This document shows positions 1 through 14,497 of a DNA stretch of 64,000 bases, piece after piece. Position numbers and translations under genes: made by a program. The stretch lies in the NCBI GenBank assembly GCA_034190875.2, contig CM067351.1:7235851-7299850 (forward strand). The letters run 5' to 3'. This DNA is from Urechis unicinctus. Lineage: Eukaryota > Annelida > Polychaeta > Xenopneusta > Urechidae. The notes under the pieces were generated by a model that was not told the origin of the DNA, ran no database searches, and saw only the letters and a program-made list of their open reading frames with translations. Position 1 is the stretch's first letter, and each line of letters starts with the position of its first letter.

Positions 1-2225
1 AAAAAAAGCTCACTACTACAAGAAAAAGATAGAGAGAGAGAGAGATGATGTCCTATAAATTACACTTAATTGCCGACCCTTAACTTTCTAATAGGGCAGC
101 CATACAGCCATTGCATTGATTATTGCACTCATTAAGGCGGCAATATCTTAGGACAAAGCTTAATAATAGTTCATTGTTAAGTGAAAGCTGAAGATCACTT
201 GATTCAAAGAGAGGTGATGAAAAGAGCTATTCGTATAATAAACGACCTCATCTCGATCATATATTGACATAATAATTCAATGCATCTGAATCTGGATTCA
301 AAGGTTGATATATGTTCTGAGTGGTGACACAGATGCATCCGTCAGTCATATCTTCAACAAATACGAATCTGCATAATGCATTTCACAGCTGACCATAAAC
401 ATACTCCTCAGAATGACTGACCTGGGTTCCTTAATCAGGATGATTTGTAGTTCGCACTAAATCTAATGCAGTTGAGACAGCGATGTTTAAACGTCCCTTG
501 TTCTGTTCATTAGCTATGATTTGTTCTCAAAGAAATGCAAGCAATATCGCACCCCGCTACCATTTAAAGGATGTCTTTATCTGCATTGAGTTGTGACCAT
601 ATAGAATATTCTACAAGCAAGGCATTAAAAAGATCAAAAAAACTCTTTCACGAGCAATCATTACATTGTTATATCGTTTTTTCAAGCCATTGTTAACCAT
701 GCTAGTGTAGGTCAAAATTTCTCACTATTGGATTGACGCCTATAACCCATGCTCTTTTTGGCTCTGGCTATCCAACATTTGAGGTGACCATCTATAGAAT
801 GATTTGGAAAAGAAAAGGTACTTCTCTTGCAAGATCCCAACAAACTCTTTGCACGAACAAACACATATATCCATCTTTGTCATTAGGTGGTCCCTCGGAT
901 GTTTTTCCGCCACGCCATTGCTTAAATTGTGTTGGGCACTATGCGGCGAATAACGTGGTGATTCCCTGCCATATAAGGGCTCTCACCATTGGGTTGATGA
1001 CTGTATATAATGTAAACTCTCCGAAATATTGGCTCAATTACTCGTGGAGTGCATGACATTGAATAATGAGCTTTAGAACAGCATTTTCAAATTGGCTGTG
1101 GTCCCGATTGCGCAATAAACAAAAATGTTTACGACTGCAAAGGCTTCTGATTATGCTGCAAGACATAAAATATATGAAAACCAGGTGATCTTTTGTGATA
1201 TTCAAATCTACGGAATCGTTTTTCTGATTATTTCTTTAAAATTGCGACAAAACAATGTTGTGCGAGCTGATGCAGGCTGCCCGAATCGTCTGATAAGCTA
1301 ACTGCTTCAAATCGTGGTTCACGTGAGTGAATTAATAACATGTATAAATACTTCTCATAAGTGATGCTTTTGTTGGCAACACGCGTAGACATTCTAACCA
1401 TAATACATATATCAATCCTTGTATTATAATTAGATCTTGAGGCGCTTTGGGTCCCTGGTGTCACCCTGTAACGATATCAGGAAATATATAATGGATGCAA
1501 GGGTTCGCATTTAATAAGATAACAGGCGACGCAGATTGGGTTTGGCGAGTAATACCGGTACATTACTGCCTTACAATCCGTTATTGCTCTTTTAATGGCA
1601 AGCTCCTGCAACCTACAGGGATGGCATTTTACATATGAAAAACGACTATACTCGAGAAATTTTGTTTCTTGAAAGGTGCTTTTTCAATTTTCTGTTGTCT
1701 TGCCGAAGTGTTTAGCTGAATATATGCCCTCTTGATGTTTGCTCGGTAACCAATATCTTTGGATAAGGGGATCCGGGAACCTCTTCAGTGGCAGCAATAA
1801 TTATTTCAGTCCCGTTTGGAACTCTTCTACAAAAAGGCCAGCTGCTTAAATGTAATTTTTTTTTCAAATCAGTATACTTGAACACACCACCTTTTGACAG
1901 TAGAAGCCTCCGCAGCCGAACACACAGACCAGCAAACAAACTACCGCCACAAATATTGCATCATGTATGGTTCATGAAAGCCGCAAAAGAACCCCTGACT
2001 AAGATCTGTCACAAGAGCGAGGAAAACGTGATTAAACTGGCCAGTTTGCCAGGCCAATACCAAGACTAGAATGAGACAATAGCGCCGAGGGGCACGCTAC
2101 AGTGCTATCGGATTGTCTCGATGAAAAGCATTGCTTTGTGATCTGGTATGATGATGGTAATCTCGTATAACTGCTGGCATATTGCTCGCCGTAGATACCT
2201 AAGCCAATGATCAGATGCAACCTGT
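1..2225. other. AT-rich stretch with no recognisable gene
   Basis: No reading frame here resembles a known protein. The longest open frame, 733-1053 on the plus strand, starts at TTG and has no recognisable motif. A short (GA)n run lies at 31-46. The sequence ends where the 9.5-kb direct repeat begins at 2,226. I saw no clear second copy of this stretch in the window. Confidence 0.5.
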
Positions 2226-5200
2226 GCAACACTGACGGTAGGGAAAATGTAAAAAAAATATTTTTGGTGGTTTTAAATTATATCTGGCTGACCCATATTC
2301 CGAAAGCTTCTCCGTGTTAAGTGCAATATGAAAAAACACAAGACCACACATGCCCAGTCAAAACGCCATCGCAAGCTAAATTTAATCAGGTAAGCACATT
2401 CGATATCCTGTGGTCTGCAGAGAACTAGCTATCACGATAATGTTGATCTCAATCGTATGTAAATTGGTACTTATTGCTACCGACTTTGTATACATGTATG
2501 ATGGGGTAGGATGAAAACTCGGCTCAAGGATATGAAACTCGTAAACAATATCAGTAACGACCTTAATTAATTTGCACTAACAGCATTTCCGAACTGTCCT
2601 TTATAGTTGCTACACATCTCTAGAGTCTTAGTGCATCAGACAAGCTGTGTGTTTTATTATGAGTGACGCGAACATCAGCTCGTTAGAAAGATAATTATTA
2701 ATTCAATTCGTTAGATAACCAGCGGTAGAAACCATGTAGCCAACAATATGGTCATGTAAAATGGTAGAGCTTAGTCATCCGTGTCTAAATCTATCCACTA
2801 CGACTGTGTTGTTCAGCTCAATTGCATATTCACGGTGTGCCCTGTTGTTATATGAGCGGGGCCAACATGGTTCGAGATGCTGACCAGGTTTGCATAGCAT
2901 GTAGAATTCAAAGCCTATTGCCTTAGGATACTGAAAACAGTTATGACATCAAAAATAAGTATTCATAATTGGGCCGCATATTGATCAAAGAGAAACATTA
3001 TCAATACCATTTGTAAATCTCTGCATTTTTCTCATGAGGCAAGGGCATTGGTCCACAGTCGGGTTCTTATAGAGCCATTCAGATTAAGTTACTCGAGACA
3101 TGAGGATCTAAATGCTTTGATTACTGATGGCTTATGCAATACACATAACACGCGCGAGTCTTTATACTCTACCACAACCCAAATTCACTGAAGCTGCCAA
3201 CATGCTTTGCTCATGCAGTATGAATTCGTCTTAAACATTGGGATTATGTTTTTTACTAACACAGACTACATTCTATATGACACTTCCGTCCATAGCACTA
3301 TGTATATGTAAAGCGTTGACTACTCGGTTTAAGCACACCAGGAAAACGTAAAGCTGCCAAAGTGATAAGAGATTTTTTGCAGGATCTTGCGAGTGTTTTG
3401 TTATCCTACACGCGCGAGTTCTTTAGCCGCTCATCAGTTTTTGAGCTGCTCATTACGAGCGTGCATGTTGCTGGACGACTTACAGCCTCTCTGTTGTTTA
3501 AAAGACTAATTAACTAGTGACGGTCTAATCCAATTGAACACTACGCGTATGAGTTTATTTTCAAACTAACGAGCAAAAACTATATTTCCATCAATTTGTC
3601 CAATGTATTACCGGTTTTCGGCCTATCCCTTCTACCACAGGTGCTTAGAACTATTAAAGTTTCAAACCAGTGGTGACGTGTCGCAATGTATTGACTCGGG
3701 CCCCTTTAAAAGTGTTGTGGTGCAATTTGTGGTAAGTAATGTATACTATTTGCCCTCAAAAGATAGTAAGCACGTGGTCAAAGCTATTGTCGCTTTGTAT
3801 GTAGGGTGTCACTGTGAGGAAAAGATAAATCACTATGCAATTGCAGGACCCTCTTATAAAGCAAGACATACAAGTATATGAAAGCTGTAACACGATTATC
3901 AATTACGCATGAGACTGATTATTTGATTTGATAAAGGACATTGCAAGTTGTGTTTTCTACAGGACTCAAAGGCATGAGACGCCTTCAATTAGCTTGTATC
4001 CTTTAAGTGGTGGAACATGTTATTTCCTTGGTATGATTTAATGCGTGGAATTGCATCAAATATAACCTTTAAATATGTAGGATTGACCACAAAACCATAT
4101 ATCTCATTCCCTTATCTTTTCGCTAGCAAACTGGAAGTTTGCAGATACCCAGCTGACAAGCCATTTTACGGGGAATACCCCGGTAATGTTACCTCTCAGA
4201 ATATCATAAAGGCTTTTGATATGAGTTGACAAGTTCGTTAAAATGCAGTCACTAAGAGCCCATTTTTCCGAGGTCAGGGAGTGCTTAGTTACCCATATCA
4301 TAAAGTCGACCAACTGGTTGGTCAGTGTAGGGGCTGAATATATAAACACATGACAAATTCACTCTATGGGGTGCACACCTTAGAGAGCATATATATCAAC
4401 TTCACTCACTTAGTTCTACGATGTTGGTAACATGATATAGTACATTTACCCGGAAAATCTAGCGGCATAACGCTCCCACCACAAACACACAGAGTAGTGC
4501 TCATTCAACATTGTAACCAGCGAACGGCGTTCTCATTCCATCTAAAGAAAACGATGTGACACTTTTGTCTTTTGATTACATGGTAGCATTTGCGTCAGTA
4601 GAGATTCCAATTGACGTCGCATATAGATTCTAATGAACTTCCCGTGCTGCACACATGTGCGTTTAATAGGTTGTCGTACCTTTTGCGGCCATATATTGTA
4701 TATTCTATTAAGCGAAAACAGTTCTATGTATAAGCCTTACATTACCATTATTGGATCAGTTTTGCACCTTTATTAACATGGAAATGATTGTTGATACTTC
4801 AACTATATATACTGCATTGACACGTGTATAGCGGCTCCTTGGTTCTGGTAGATAAAGAACGCGTGGCAGCAAAAAGGTACGGCGTAATCACCGCTCATGG
4901 AAAAGGATTCATAATCTCTCCCTAATGCTTCAAGACTGTTATTATTCCATGGGTGGTTTTACAAACAAAACTCAATAGCAATAACGTCATCGGATTAATG
5001 GATGCACAAAACAGCTAATCAGACACACACACACGAACGCACGCAGTGACGCACACACAGTGGCTAAGACGTTGAGGATCACATAAGAACGTATTGATGA
5101 ACGGCTTTAATTATTTACTCATCACGTTAATTCTCAAGTGTGTGCAGTCAAATGAGTTCGTAAAACCATGTAGTAGAGTATAAGTGTTTAAATGGATCCG

Positions 5201-8200
5201 AAACTCAGCTACAAGCGGCCGCCGGGCATATAGTGTATTTGTTGGGTTATTGCACAACGTACAGTGGACGAATTTTGTATAGAGCAACTATGGAAGTCTT
5301 ACTGCACGTGTCTTTACTACTGCTGTCTGTTTCTCATCCCTGTTACCTGAATACGTGCTGTGTGAGGACGTGGTAAGAAGAATGCGATAGTGACACAATA
5401 GTCCGTTACGTTTTCAATTGGACCAACGCGTTGGATCGGATATTGGTGCACATCATCCACAATATGCGGTAAACAGACGAAGTCTGCCAAGTGATTCGAT
5501 ATTGCAAGTGTTTGGATAATGCCTTCTGCATGCATTTTCCTCCATTGCATGCAGCCTCATTACGGTTCATGCGTCACACATATTTTCTAGGTAAAACAAT
5601 TTAGATTCAGCTGATAATTTGTAAGAGCTTACATATATATATTGCTTGGTTTAACTTTCAAGCAGTGCAGCAGTTGTTTCTAAATTTTTATACTGCAGCG
5701 CAGTACATGAAGCCGTTATAATTGACTTACTTACAGTCTAGTGAAATCACGAGATTTCGTAAATGGCTAGGAGATTATTCACATAAGAGCATAAATTACT
5801 GTGGGGAATGGATAGTCTTCAACAGACCCATTTGAAGCTATTATGTTCACACGATGGTACTGCATCGTATGCGAATCTTATTTGCGAAACACATCGCCAA
5901 ACACCACATAACGTAGACCATGTCACCCAATGCACTCATAAAGTTTCATTTTACTGATACCAAGACTATGACAGGGCAAGGTTTTTTAGCATTTAGTTTA
6001 GAATATGAGGGTCCCACTGGTAAATAGTTGGAGGAATTACAAACCTTTTATGGACTAACTCTTATCATTTAACCCGACATCGGGATAGTGAGCACGATCT
6101 GAGTCCTGTTTGAACAGGTTCTTTGGTGGATTTCATCAATCACTTCTGATTGCCAAATGCCTATCCATCTAACGTGTCATTAAAGTCGCTCATGCAGTTG
6201 TACCAGTTCTTAGCGACAGCTCCTAGATAATAGACTGATTGATCTTCTGAATATGTTTGATTGAGACGAAAATAATCTTACCTTGATTTGAATCGAACGC
6301 GAAGGTGGGGCGTGGATACTGTGTGCAGTGTACGGAGTCATGTTGTTTTATACTATTGACAGCTTGCCCCTTGATGAAAGTTCTCAGTTGGTAACAAAAT
6401 GGTTCGAAGATTATATTGAACTAACACTATGTTCGTGGCATAACGTAAGTCTCACACACATAATATCACTGGAACTACGCCAAATGTGATTCGTTCTGAC
6501 AACCAGTATATGATGGCTTACTGCTCTTCATGAATGATTTAGCGTGTAAGCCTTATTGAGTGCGTTCGTCCGTTTGGGCAAGCCAGCCTGCTTAAGATGC
6601 GAAGGTCCGAGAAGTCAATGGTACTGACGATAATTGTTTTTCATAGAATGCGCGAACACCATGGTACTTTTGGGGCAAGACATCGGTAGATATAAACAGA
6701 CTCATATCAGTCATGTAATCATGATGCGGAACGAATTCGGCTAATACATTGCTTAGATTTATCATCTACATCGGCGATAACTGGGCTGGCAGGTATGAAT
6801 GAGACATCAGGGTGAACATCTAATGAAAGCAAAATTCGATTTGAAACTTAATATAAAAGTTAAAATACTTCCACTTGGCAAGAAATAATGCGCAGAATAA
6901 GCAGTGCACTTAGCAGGGAGCGCACACATTATCCGGTTGCGATGTTATCACTGGCCATAATTATCTGCATGATTTATTGATAAGATTATACGTCAAACAT
7001 ACGATTGTTGGATGATGGAAAAATGATTGTTGAAAGAAATGGTAAATCAGTCGCTATCAATGGTCACATACATCTTGCTAATGCTGATGAGAGAACGTAG
7101 CATAAAGTGACTCTTCATCACAATTCATTTGATATGTTTTGCGCGTATGATGTGGTCGATTGGGAGAGCAGGTGTCAATACAAGATATCATTGAGAAACA
7201 TAATGATGAGAAGAGAAACATTGATTGGATGGAATAAAGTTCAGAGCTGTTTGTTAATGCAGCATCACACCAATAAATGTGTACCAAATGCCTCACTGCT
7301 GCTTTTCGGACTTTTTCTGTCATTCGTGCCAGTTTTATCTCTACAGCGTTAATTATCTCGATGAACTTTGACTAGTAATCAATAGCGATTGCACTGCTGC
7401 CACAATCCTAATTTTTGAACCCCAAACCGCAACACTGCCCAATTTACCGTACCTTGGTCGTATGGAGCTTTAGCAGGAATTTGAAGAAGCTGACAATTGG
7501 TTGTACTCTGAAGGTACTACCATTTCAGCTGCGTTGGAAAAGGATCGTTTAGCGGATTTTGTTGACCCTCTGCTATTTCCTCGGGGAGAAATCAGCAGTA
7601 TTCTGACGGCCTTCATATAGACTTGGACTTGGGAAGTATTCTTTAAAACAAATTTTGGATACACAAAACAAAATCGAAATAGCCGTCTCACCCCAGAGAA
7701 ATCGTTCAGCCTGCTGTATTAACATGTTTTCCAGTAACTTGAATGTTTTCTGTGCGTGGAGCTTAAGCTATCACAGCCCCTATTTTTTTATCTAGATCAG
7801 TAAATACAGATACCAGAGCGCATTGTATTATGTCTAATTTGCGACCTTATGTCAATATTTACGGCAACCATTCTATGCAGCAGCAAACATTCAATATATG
7901 CGATACGGATAAATATGTGTGTACAGTTGCTTTTTGACATAAATACCCAATATAAAATAATATAATCACTCTTGTTATAGGCCATTAACATTCCCCTATT
8001 CTTCGCCGCCCCCAGTTTGCATCATTAAATGAGGACAGCTCCGTTGCGCAAATCAAATCGGTGAGGCAGTTACATTCCGTACAGATTTCATCCTCGAATG
8101 AATATTAATGAGAAGGATTTATAACAATTATTAAGACTTATACGTAACGCAATATCAGACACCACCCCAGCGATGTGCAATGCCACTCATTAGATATGTT

Positions 8201-11200
8201 CATATTATTTATGGCACATGTTCAAGTAAAGAATTTCCTCATCAATTCGCAAAACTGATGTTATACTGTTTTGGCGCCGAATTGTTGCCCTCCAGCTACT
8301 GATGAAGGTATTGCATCCCCTCAATTTTTTTAAATAGAACTGAGCTCAGTTGCCCCTTTCTAGCTCCACGATTCTACTTACGTTCCGTACATACTCTACC
8401 TTTGCCTTCTCTCTCTGACATATTGACATACCGTGACAGCTGTACTATACCTCATGTTTCTGCGCTGTAGTCTCGGTCAATGACACACATTAACAATATA
8501 TTCCGGTCGATGCCCAGCAAAGATGAATCCTATTTAAAACAAACTGCGTGTTATAACATCATCTCTCTATCCTCTTTGCTATCTCTTGAATACTTCTTTT
8601 CTCAAAATCAGCAACTGCGAATGAGCATCTACCGCACTTCCAATGCAAACGTGACACTATCATAATATTGATCAATAATGAAGTGCTCCAGCACAACCAG
8701 TCCGAGCGCGGGCAACACGCCTTCACTAAAACATGGGCTTACAGGCAAATTGGTATGGTACGTTGTGAAAGTTGCTTGCAAACGACAGCCTAATACTTCT
8801 GATGCCTAATGTCAACAGGTATTTTACAGCAAATACTCATCGTCGTTGTGTGACTAGTCAAAAGTGGTATGCTGATTGTTGATGAAAGTTGTAATTATAA
8901 TAGAAGCCTTAAGTCTAAATATATGCGCCCGCTTAATGACTTGGACGTAGAGCACATACGAAACAACAGACATTTAGACTATTTATTAAAGATCTACTAC
9001 GTCACGCCTGTAACATATGCGGTGTAAGCTTATATTGTAATGCATAAAAAATAGGCACAAATATACCATATAAACAGCCAGTACGGATATTCACATATGT
9101 GGCAATAAATGTGAGCACCAGGAATTCTTTCACGAATGAGGCTTTGATTCAACAGTTATCAGTGGAAGGTAACATTAAAAACCTTGATGTTGCTGTGCTT
9201 GGTTTGATTTGTGAAGGCATAGCCATACTTATTTTTTTGGTATAATATACGATTCACTATGTTAAGACTAACTGCTGGTTTTACCGACATATGAACAAAC
9301 AAATAATTTCTATCTACATCCAGTGTAAAAACGGTCGTTCGGCGAAGTACGTTTAAGTGTCTGATAAATCCGCATTAAACCACTCTACCCTTGGGCAAAT
9401 GTTTAATTGATAGAATGTTTACTTTATGTGAGATTCAAGAGGTCGTCAAATTTACATATGAGGTATGGTATTTGTACAGTTGCATTCGAACAATATCAAT
9501 ATCACTACTACTGTCTGAATTAGAACTTAACCACTGCAAATTGTTACTTTGTACATTTTAACTGAATCGAACACATGGAAAAAATAATTATTTTTCATCA
9601 TCGTAGTTCTGTAGTCTATTGTACTAGCACTTAAAAAAGACGATTATGTTCTGGAGCAGATGATTGATTGACTCGCCTTATCGAAGCAATCTCAAGAAGA
9701 CTTTAATTACTTTAATTGTTTTGGACCTATAGCGTGCAACTCTGCTGAACATGCCTTATATTGACACAGTGCTACAGAAAAACCTTGCACAAAGGTTAGA
9801 TTCTCATCTATTTAAGGGCTTGTGCACTTTTCATGGCATTTACGCGAAAAGATTGCCAATTATCCTTGTCTACCCGCACAAAACCTGGTTTTCTACTCAC
9901 TTAAGATTGGGAATGAAGGTGCGTTTTGGGGAACTATAAAGTGGCAGCAAAATAGAATTGATTGATATAAATAACTTCCCTACAGTTTGCAAACATCAGG
10001 TGTATGCACTACTCAATTATTGGTGTTCGTCACAGTTCTGCATTTAATAGTGCTGAGAAATCATTTGGTGCTACTGAACCTGTTAATCCTTCATAGAGCA
10101 GTTAAAAAATGTGCAATTGATGCAACTGTGTTCGGATGATCAATTGGATAAAATTGCATACACGATCGCTTTAAGAAACCTCCCACTTACTATACTTAGC
10201 TTCTATCTTCAATATAACAATTGTAACTAATCAGACGAAAACGATTGGTCCTAATCAATACATTCGACTGGATTTGTTAATTTTAGTGCCTATTCATATT
10301 TTATTTAAAAAATAATAATGAATTTTAGGAGACGATCTCGAACACGAATTCTTCACGAGTCATACGCCTCTTGCTTACATACCCAGCGGATTTCAAGCGC
10401 GCCAGACACAAAATGTACCGATATGGCAGATTGAACCAGGGAATCACACTTGCTAAGTTAATAGGAGGAGGCAATATTGGGAGACTATTGAATGACTAAT
10501 CCAACATCACAATACTAAGCACACATGCCTTAATGTGACAGCAAGCACATGGTGCAGTTAATCAAATATAAAACCTCCTCTCCTATCCTTCCTGCTTGGA
10601 AGAAATATCGTTTATCGGTAGGACGAAGTACTCTAGAGAACATTTGCCATTTGTGCAGCTTACGAGAATTGCAAATGGGGTAAGACTTGAATAAATTTCA
10701 GAGACCCACCGCTGTTGTTATTCGTGGGAAAACTGTTAGGCCGTAATCCTGCTGACCTTCGTCGTAGATATTCCACTTAAACACAACATTTATAAGAAGA
10801 CTTTATGTTGTTTGCAAATGGTCAATATTACGACGAAATGAGCATCAGTGCCCTGCCTCATTAGAGTGGCACGTGATAAGAGGTCGTGCCTAGCATTACT
10901 GCAGATATAATTACCCAAATCCACAGTAATTTTTATGAAGATAAGTATAATTGCCTATATGCAAAATATAGGGTTAAAGGCTATGTTCGTCTGTGAGGTA
11001 CAATGCTGCGGGAAACAGGGATATTCTTCAATTTAGATAGCGTTCACCTAATTACCTGCGTTACTTGTTGTTCCTTTGCTTTGACCGTTTGTAGATCATT
11101 TCATGCGGCAATCGGGATATTTTGGCAATGCGTTAGTTTTGTTGTAATTGAGCGAATTATATTCAATGACCTACCGCGTTTTATCCGTTTAGTTTGTGTT

Positions 11201-11817
11201 CTTTTCAATTCATGCAAGAAATGTATTTGATAGCGTAGCAGACATGCTCAATCACACTATTGTGACTTCATTATGCGCATCTTTTCCCAAATATATGACA
11301 CCTGCTACCTTCAACTTGTCATAAGAATCTTGCGCGTACAACGTATGTCATTTGATGATGATTGGTGATATAATTATCGTTTTTTTATTACGTCGATCAC
11401 GTATCTGTTTAGTTAATAGGGTGATTGAAATAAGTAATTGTTCAATATATAAAATTATAGTTGAGTTGTGCACTGTGCATCTAAATAACTGACGTTTTTG
11501 CCATTGCTATTGTACTTCGCGTGAGGATTGGTTCTTTCTTAAGTGATGAAGCAGCAGCAACTTCAAGGAATGAATAGATGTTGCTTATTACCGAATATGA
11601 TTTTTCCATTCAATATTCTAGCTCTTCAAATTGCGTTCCAAATATAGGGTATGCATATGCTGAAGAATTAAAACCCGCGTTGTAAATTGGTGTAATGTTC
11701 ATTACCGTAAAACCCCAATGCATCGACTCATCTATCGTTCGTATCGTTGTACACGTAAGCACGGTACAACTAAACTACGTTTTAGATAATTAATTAGAGG
11801 AATCGAGAGAGCAAAAA
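2226..11817 (+). repeat. Long direct repeat unit, copy 1 (about 9.6 kb)
   Basis: This block matches 14,498-24,027 in the same orientation along its whole length. It begins at GCAACACTGAC and ends at GAGAGAGCAAAAA; both flanks differ from those of the second copy and no target-site duplication is visible. Divergence is uneven: the first 6-7 kb carry many substitutions and small indels, whereas about 9,700-11,817 is almost identical to its partner. Copy 1 has about 44 bases near 6,710-6,755 that copy 2 lacks. No frame longer than about 110 codons occurs and none resembles a known family. Frames seen in both copies (for example 9,751-9,936 and 11,003-11,227) are conserved because the duplication is recent, so they are not evidence of coding. 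A short CA-rich run lies near 5,022-5,060. The unit could be a large non-autonomous element or a segmental duplication; no terminal inverted repeat, LTR or poly(A) tail was seen. Confidence 0.85.
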
Positions 11818-13700
11818 CATGTTGAAACAGTAGACAATGGAACTCAATGAATGAACGCCTCATGTCCCTATGCTGACTGAAGATGACATTCAACTTGAAA
11901 GTATCGAAATCCCTTTAGTGAACTGCAAAAACCTACCCCTATATGTAAATGTTCTAATACAATCATCGTTAACGAAGCAGAGTATAAAAACCCTTGCGAT
12001 TTTGGTTGGGTTCGAGACGCATAAATTACACAGGACTAGAATAACTATGAGCAGAATGACTGAGGCTAGTTGTGATTACATATAAACTGACGTTTACACA
12101 CACATAAGAAAATTGATTTAATCTCTTTTAGACGATAGCAATCCTCGTGGGCCAGACCTTAGAATCTTTTTAATCAGAAACACTCCAACATTGTAGCATG
12201 CTTATTCAGATTTATTCTGAACTGAATGATTTGGTAAGTCACTTAACTGAGTATCATTAGATAGGCTCAAAGACAAGAGGCTCAAATGATATGGTAAACT
12301 CTTCGCTTGATGTAAACGTAATTCAATTTAATGAATTCATTGACATTGTTGTATGCTTATTGTTTCGTAATATGATGTAAAGATAAGTGGGATGTTTGCA
12401 CCCAATGTCGCCTACGAGTTACATCCAGTCCGATTTGGTTGGCACTAGTAATAGCAATTTACGGATTCCAAATATACTTTGATCGCTTCCAAACTGCAAG
12501 CGTACATTTCGTATATGTAGATGATAAATCACCAGTAACCGATTTAATATTAAGCTAGTTCTTGCATACAATGTTCCGCCAAACGCCTCGTTAATTAGCA
12601 ACATTAGTCTGGACCATCGAGAGGTCAGTAAAGTTGATGCAAGGTTCGATACAAATTTATGCTGTTTTCAGTAAAATGATTAATAGGTTGTCGTCTAGCT
12701 GAAAATGATGACCAAGAGTGGCTTATTTGATGGATTTATTGAAGAGATGATTTTTTTTAAATCGAGTTACAACCATTGTGCAGATAACTATGCTATTTAT
12801 AACAGATATGCTTATCGGTAATGCCATATTGACTAGCACTGATATTCATATAAGTGGCAATCCAACAGCCGATATTTCCAAGGCTCTTTTGCGCAACTCT
12901 CTACGTTTAAATTGATTGGTGTAGAGGTTTGTTAGTGATAGCGTCTAAAACGAAATGCATGGTACACTCGGTAGACTGACTTTGTACCAATACCCTACAT
13001 TAAATCCCTGTAATTAATCCTTAAGACTTCACCAATCAAATACTTATCATTCGTAGTATACTATCGATATTGAAAGCATCATTCAGTGAGAAAGCTCAAC
13101 ATTCAATCTGAAGCAAGAGCAAGAGCATCCTACGGTAACACCTTGGGGCGTTCATAGAGGAGGCATTCAGGAACAGATACTTTGTACAAAGCGTAAAGCA
13201 TGAGCAAACGCTCACCGTGCTAATTATTAGCAGACATTACTAAGAAAAAGTGACGAAAGTTGTTAAAATTTGAATTCGCTGTTATATTTCAAATCCAAAG
13301 TAATCACTCATGACAGATTATCTTTGTACGTTTATAAGAAACTCTGACCGCAGCATAGTATAAGGCATGGGACGGCATTAGATAATGCTTGCAGCTTATG
13401 CAAGCGAGCTAGAAAGGCAGAACATAAACAACGCATTTCAAGTAGACAATAAGAGATGAAAAATGCTTACCACTAATGAAATTATTGTGGCGACATGATT
13501 TTATCATCATAATGATTGACACAATCAATTCACATATTTACAAGCACTAGGTAGTGGTTGTGTTTCAAAAGCGATAATAATTAAAGATACTCCTTTGTTA
13601 CCGAATAGAAAAAGGTTTGATAGACTTACTGATCAATGAGTAACGTGGTACGGCATTGAGGGAAATATATCTCCAATGCCATTACGTTTTGACATACGTG
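11364..13700. repeat. 2.3-kb segment missing from the inverted copy
   Basis: In the inverted copy at 58,501-60,650, sequence matching up to about 11,363 passes directly into sequence matching 13,701 onward, at about 59,660. The 2.3 kb between is therefore either inserted here or deleted there. Its first 454 bases are also in copy 2 of the long unit (23,573-24,027). It has no recognisable gene: an open frame at 11,870-12,082 on the plus strand shows no motif. Part of it (about 11,870-12,410) has a diverged inverted relative at about 56,790-57,300, so the segment belongs to the same old repeat family. Confidence 0.6.
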
Positions 13701-14497
13701 TAATTACGTGTGTCGGCTCGCTCCAACTACTGAGCTTTGTTTCGCGATCGCTCAATGGTTAACGATTGTTTGCTGAAAGTTATGCATGTTACCTTCCATC
13801 AACCCTATACTCATGATGTCAGTGCTATTTGAGAAATGCAAACAGCCTTCCAGAGTTGCACTGCTTCTCGTTAATATGCCATATATTGTGCGCTTACCCT
13901 ATCTATATAATAGTCTATAGCGATAAATATGATTAGGTGAAAACCTGACGATATTGCGCATAATATGCAAGTCGGAATGCAAACCGCCTGACTCGACGTC
14001 GGTGGTACAATGATTGACAATAAAATCAAAAGTGCCGTCGATTTCAGTAAAGCGAAAGGAGTCCATGCTGACACCAAGCACAAAACATATTACTGCAATG
14101 ACTACAGAGCAAATGAAACAATGAGGTTGCTTACTTGCATAGAATAAAATGCGGCATATTTGCGCAATTGGTATCAAAACTCAACATTTATGACACTGAA
14201 TGTGGCTGATATACAAAGGGATCTTTCAGATCAATGCTTTTAAAAATAAACTGGATTTGATTCTATGAATGATGTACTTCATATTGCTTTGGAAATAACG
14301 GATTGTTACAACGCATAGCTACTTGTCGCCGGATATTTTGTTTATGATACAGAGCCTGCTCTGGATATTTATACAGTTAGCAATATAAACGTGTGGGAAG
14401 CCCAGTTTGGCATAGTTGAATAATCTACCTAACAGCAATTGTTTACCGCTGTGATGCCATACACCCTGATGATCAGCAAATGGGATCTTTGCAGCAA
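11818..14497. other. Spacer between the two long direct repeats
   Basis: This interval separates the tandem copies. Its last 800 bases (13,701-14,497) have an inverted, fairly close copy at about 58,540-59,660, including the frame at 13,899-14,177 on the minus strand, whose relative is a plus-strand frame near 59,330-59,453. The homology with the inverted copy stops at about 14,495, just where the direct repeat begins, so that position is a rearrangement junction. No known gene or motif is visible. Confidence 0.55.

Noticed and set aside
2860-2890. GGTTCGAGATGC as a possible tRNA B-box (also at about 15,150)
   Set aside because: No A-box at suitable distance and no cloverleaf pairing.
7107-7352. 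Frame shared with 19,221-19,478
   Set aside because: One copy has a stop where the other does not, the start is not ATG-defined, and no family is recognisable.
11003-11230. A 75-codon frame identical in both long repeats and partly in the inverted copy
   Set aside because: The flanking non-coding DNA is equally conserved, so the identity reflects recent duplication or conversion. No known motif is present.
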